Positions 6,831-7,219 of a DNA stretch of 7,219 nt are shown piece by piece (within the stretch, counting starts at the first letter, position 1; each line of letters starts with the position of its first letter). Source of the DNA: Caldifarciminota bacterium (lineage in GTDB: Bacteria; Hydrothermota; Tepidihabitantia; SM23-42); the NCBI GenBank assembly GCA_023128195.1, contig JAGMEL010000155.1:1-7219 (forward strand). Reading direction: 5' to 3'. The notes below the pieces were generated by a model that did not search any database, had not been told where the DNA came from, and saw only the letters and a program-made list of their open reading frames with translations. A program made the position numbers and the translations under genes.

Positions 6831-7219
6831 ATGATTAAATTAACAATAAACAAAAAAGAGATATTGGCAAAGAGAGGTGAGACCATTTTAGAGGTTGCGC
6901 AGAAACAAGGTATCTACATCCCTACATTATGTTATCATAAGGATCTTGTGCCCTATGGCGGTTGTCGGTTGTGTATTGTGGAAGTCAAGGGTTGGTCAGT
7001 TCCTGTTGCCTCATGTACACTGCCGGTCGAAGATGGCATGGTGGTTAAGACTGATACACCACGACTAAAAAAGCTACGTAGGTTTTCTTTGCAATTAATC
7101 CTTTCAGAACATCCCCACGCCTGTTTGATATGCGATAAAGAAGAGGAGTGTGCTCAGTATCAAGAGTGTATCGCGAAGTCCGCGGTAACCTTTGGATGTA
7201 AATTTTGTGCACGCAATGG
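6831..7219 (+). CDS. NuoG/HydA-like iron-sulfur subunit, N-terminal part (partial)
   Basis: The first 129 codons of a protein that continues past the window edge. Residues 1-75 form a plant-type [2Fe-2S] ferredoxin domain with C34-x10-C45-x2-C48-x13-C62 (YGGCRLCIVEV is the core). Next comes the His-ligated [4Fe-4S] domain of NuoG/HydA proteins, H94-x3-C98-x2-C101-x5-C107 (EHPHACLICDKEEEC). Further cysteines C113, C123 and C126 (FGCKFCARNG) follow, which ordinary NuoG or HydA N-termini do not have at that point. The same N-terminal layout is shared by [FeFe]-hydrogenase HydA/HndD, NuoG, some formate dehydrogenase alpha subunits and related oxidoreductases, and the deciding catalytic region is not visible. 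It follows the NuoE/NuoF-like genes in the same direction, so it is very likely their complex partner. The ATG at 6831 starts MIKLTINKKEILAKRGETIL, exactly where this domain should begin; no clear Shine-Dalgarno is seen. Confidence 0.92.
   Translation, partial: MIKLTINKKEILAKRGETILEVAQKQGIYIPTLCYHKDLVPYGGCRLCIVEVKGWSVPVASCTLPVEDGMVVKTDTPRLKKLRRFSLQLILSEHPHACLICDKEEECAQYQECIAKSAVTFGCKFCARN

Noticed and set aside
6653..6886. Minus-strand open frame across the NuoF-NuoG gap
   Set aside because: It is antisense to the C-terminal ferredoxin domain, the hairpin and the start of the next gene; it has no recognisable domain or ribosome binding site.

Overview
The window is AT-rich bacterial DNA holding two divergently transcribed gene clusters that share one repeat-filled intergenic region (about 4210-4453). 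The gene content suggests a strictly anaerobic, fermentative bacterium with an outer membrane: a TonB-dependent receptor-like barrel, a mannose-family PTS component, a GH57 glucan-acting enzyme and a NuoE/NuoF/NuoG-like (HydC/HydB/HydA-type) iron-sulfur flavoprotein complex. The combination would fit an uncultivated lineage near the FCB group or WOR-3/Stahlbacteria, but that placement is an impression from gene content and style, not something the sequence proves.

Left arm (minus strand, 4209 down to 1). From promoter outward it encodes a TonB-dependent receptor-like outer-membrane protein, a mannose/sorbose-family PTS EIIB domain protein, a GH57 4-alpha-glucanotransferase/amylase-type enzyme, and the first eleven codons of another protein, perhaps the PTS EIIC membrane subunit. 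Packing is very tight: 1 base between the first two genes, then two 4-base ATGA overlaps. They are therefore almost certainly one transcript. A consensus sigma70-type promoter (TTGACA, 16 bases, TATAAT) lies directly upstream of the first gene.

Centre. The interval between the two -35 boxes is largely filled by perfect inverted repeats with arms of 14, 12, 12 and 9 bases. Some overlap, so not all can form at once. None has a T-tract, so they do not look like terminators. They could be a small dispersed palindromic element, operators, or both.

Right arm (plus strand, 4454 to 7219). It encodes a NuoE/HydC-like [2Fe-2S] thioredoxin-fold subunit, overlapping by 20 bases a NuoF/HydB-like FMN/NAD(H)-binding subunit. 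The latter has an extra N-terminal [2Fe-2S] domain and a C-terminal 2x[4Fe-4S] ferredoxin domain. An 87-base gap containing a long hairpin follows, then the N-terminus of a NuoG/HydA-like subunit that runs off the window. Together these form the NAD(H)-reacting module of a soluble multi-subunit oxidoreductase, possibly electron-bifurcating. The catalytic domain that would tell hydrogenase from formate dehydrogenase or another partner is outside the window. No rRNA, tRNA, CRISPR array, transposase or convincing terminator was seen.
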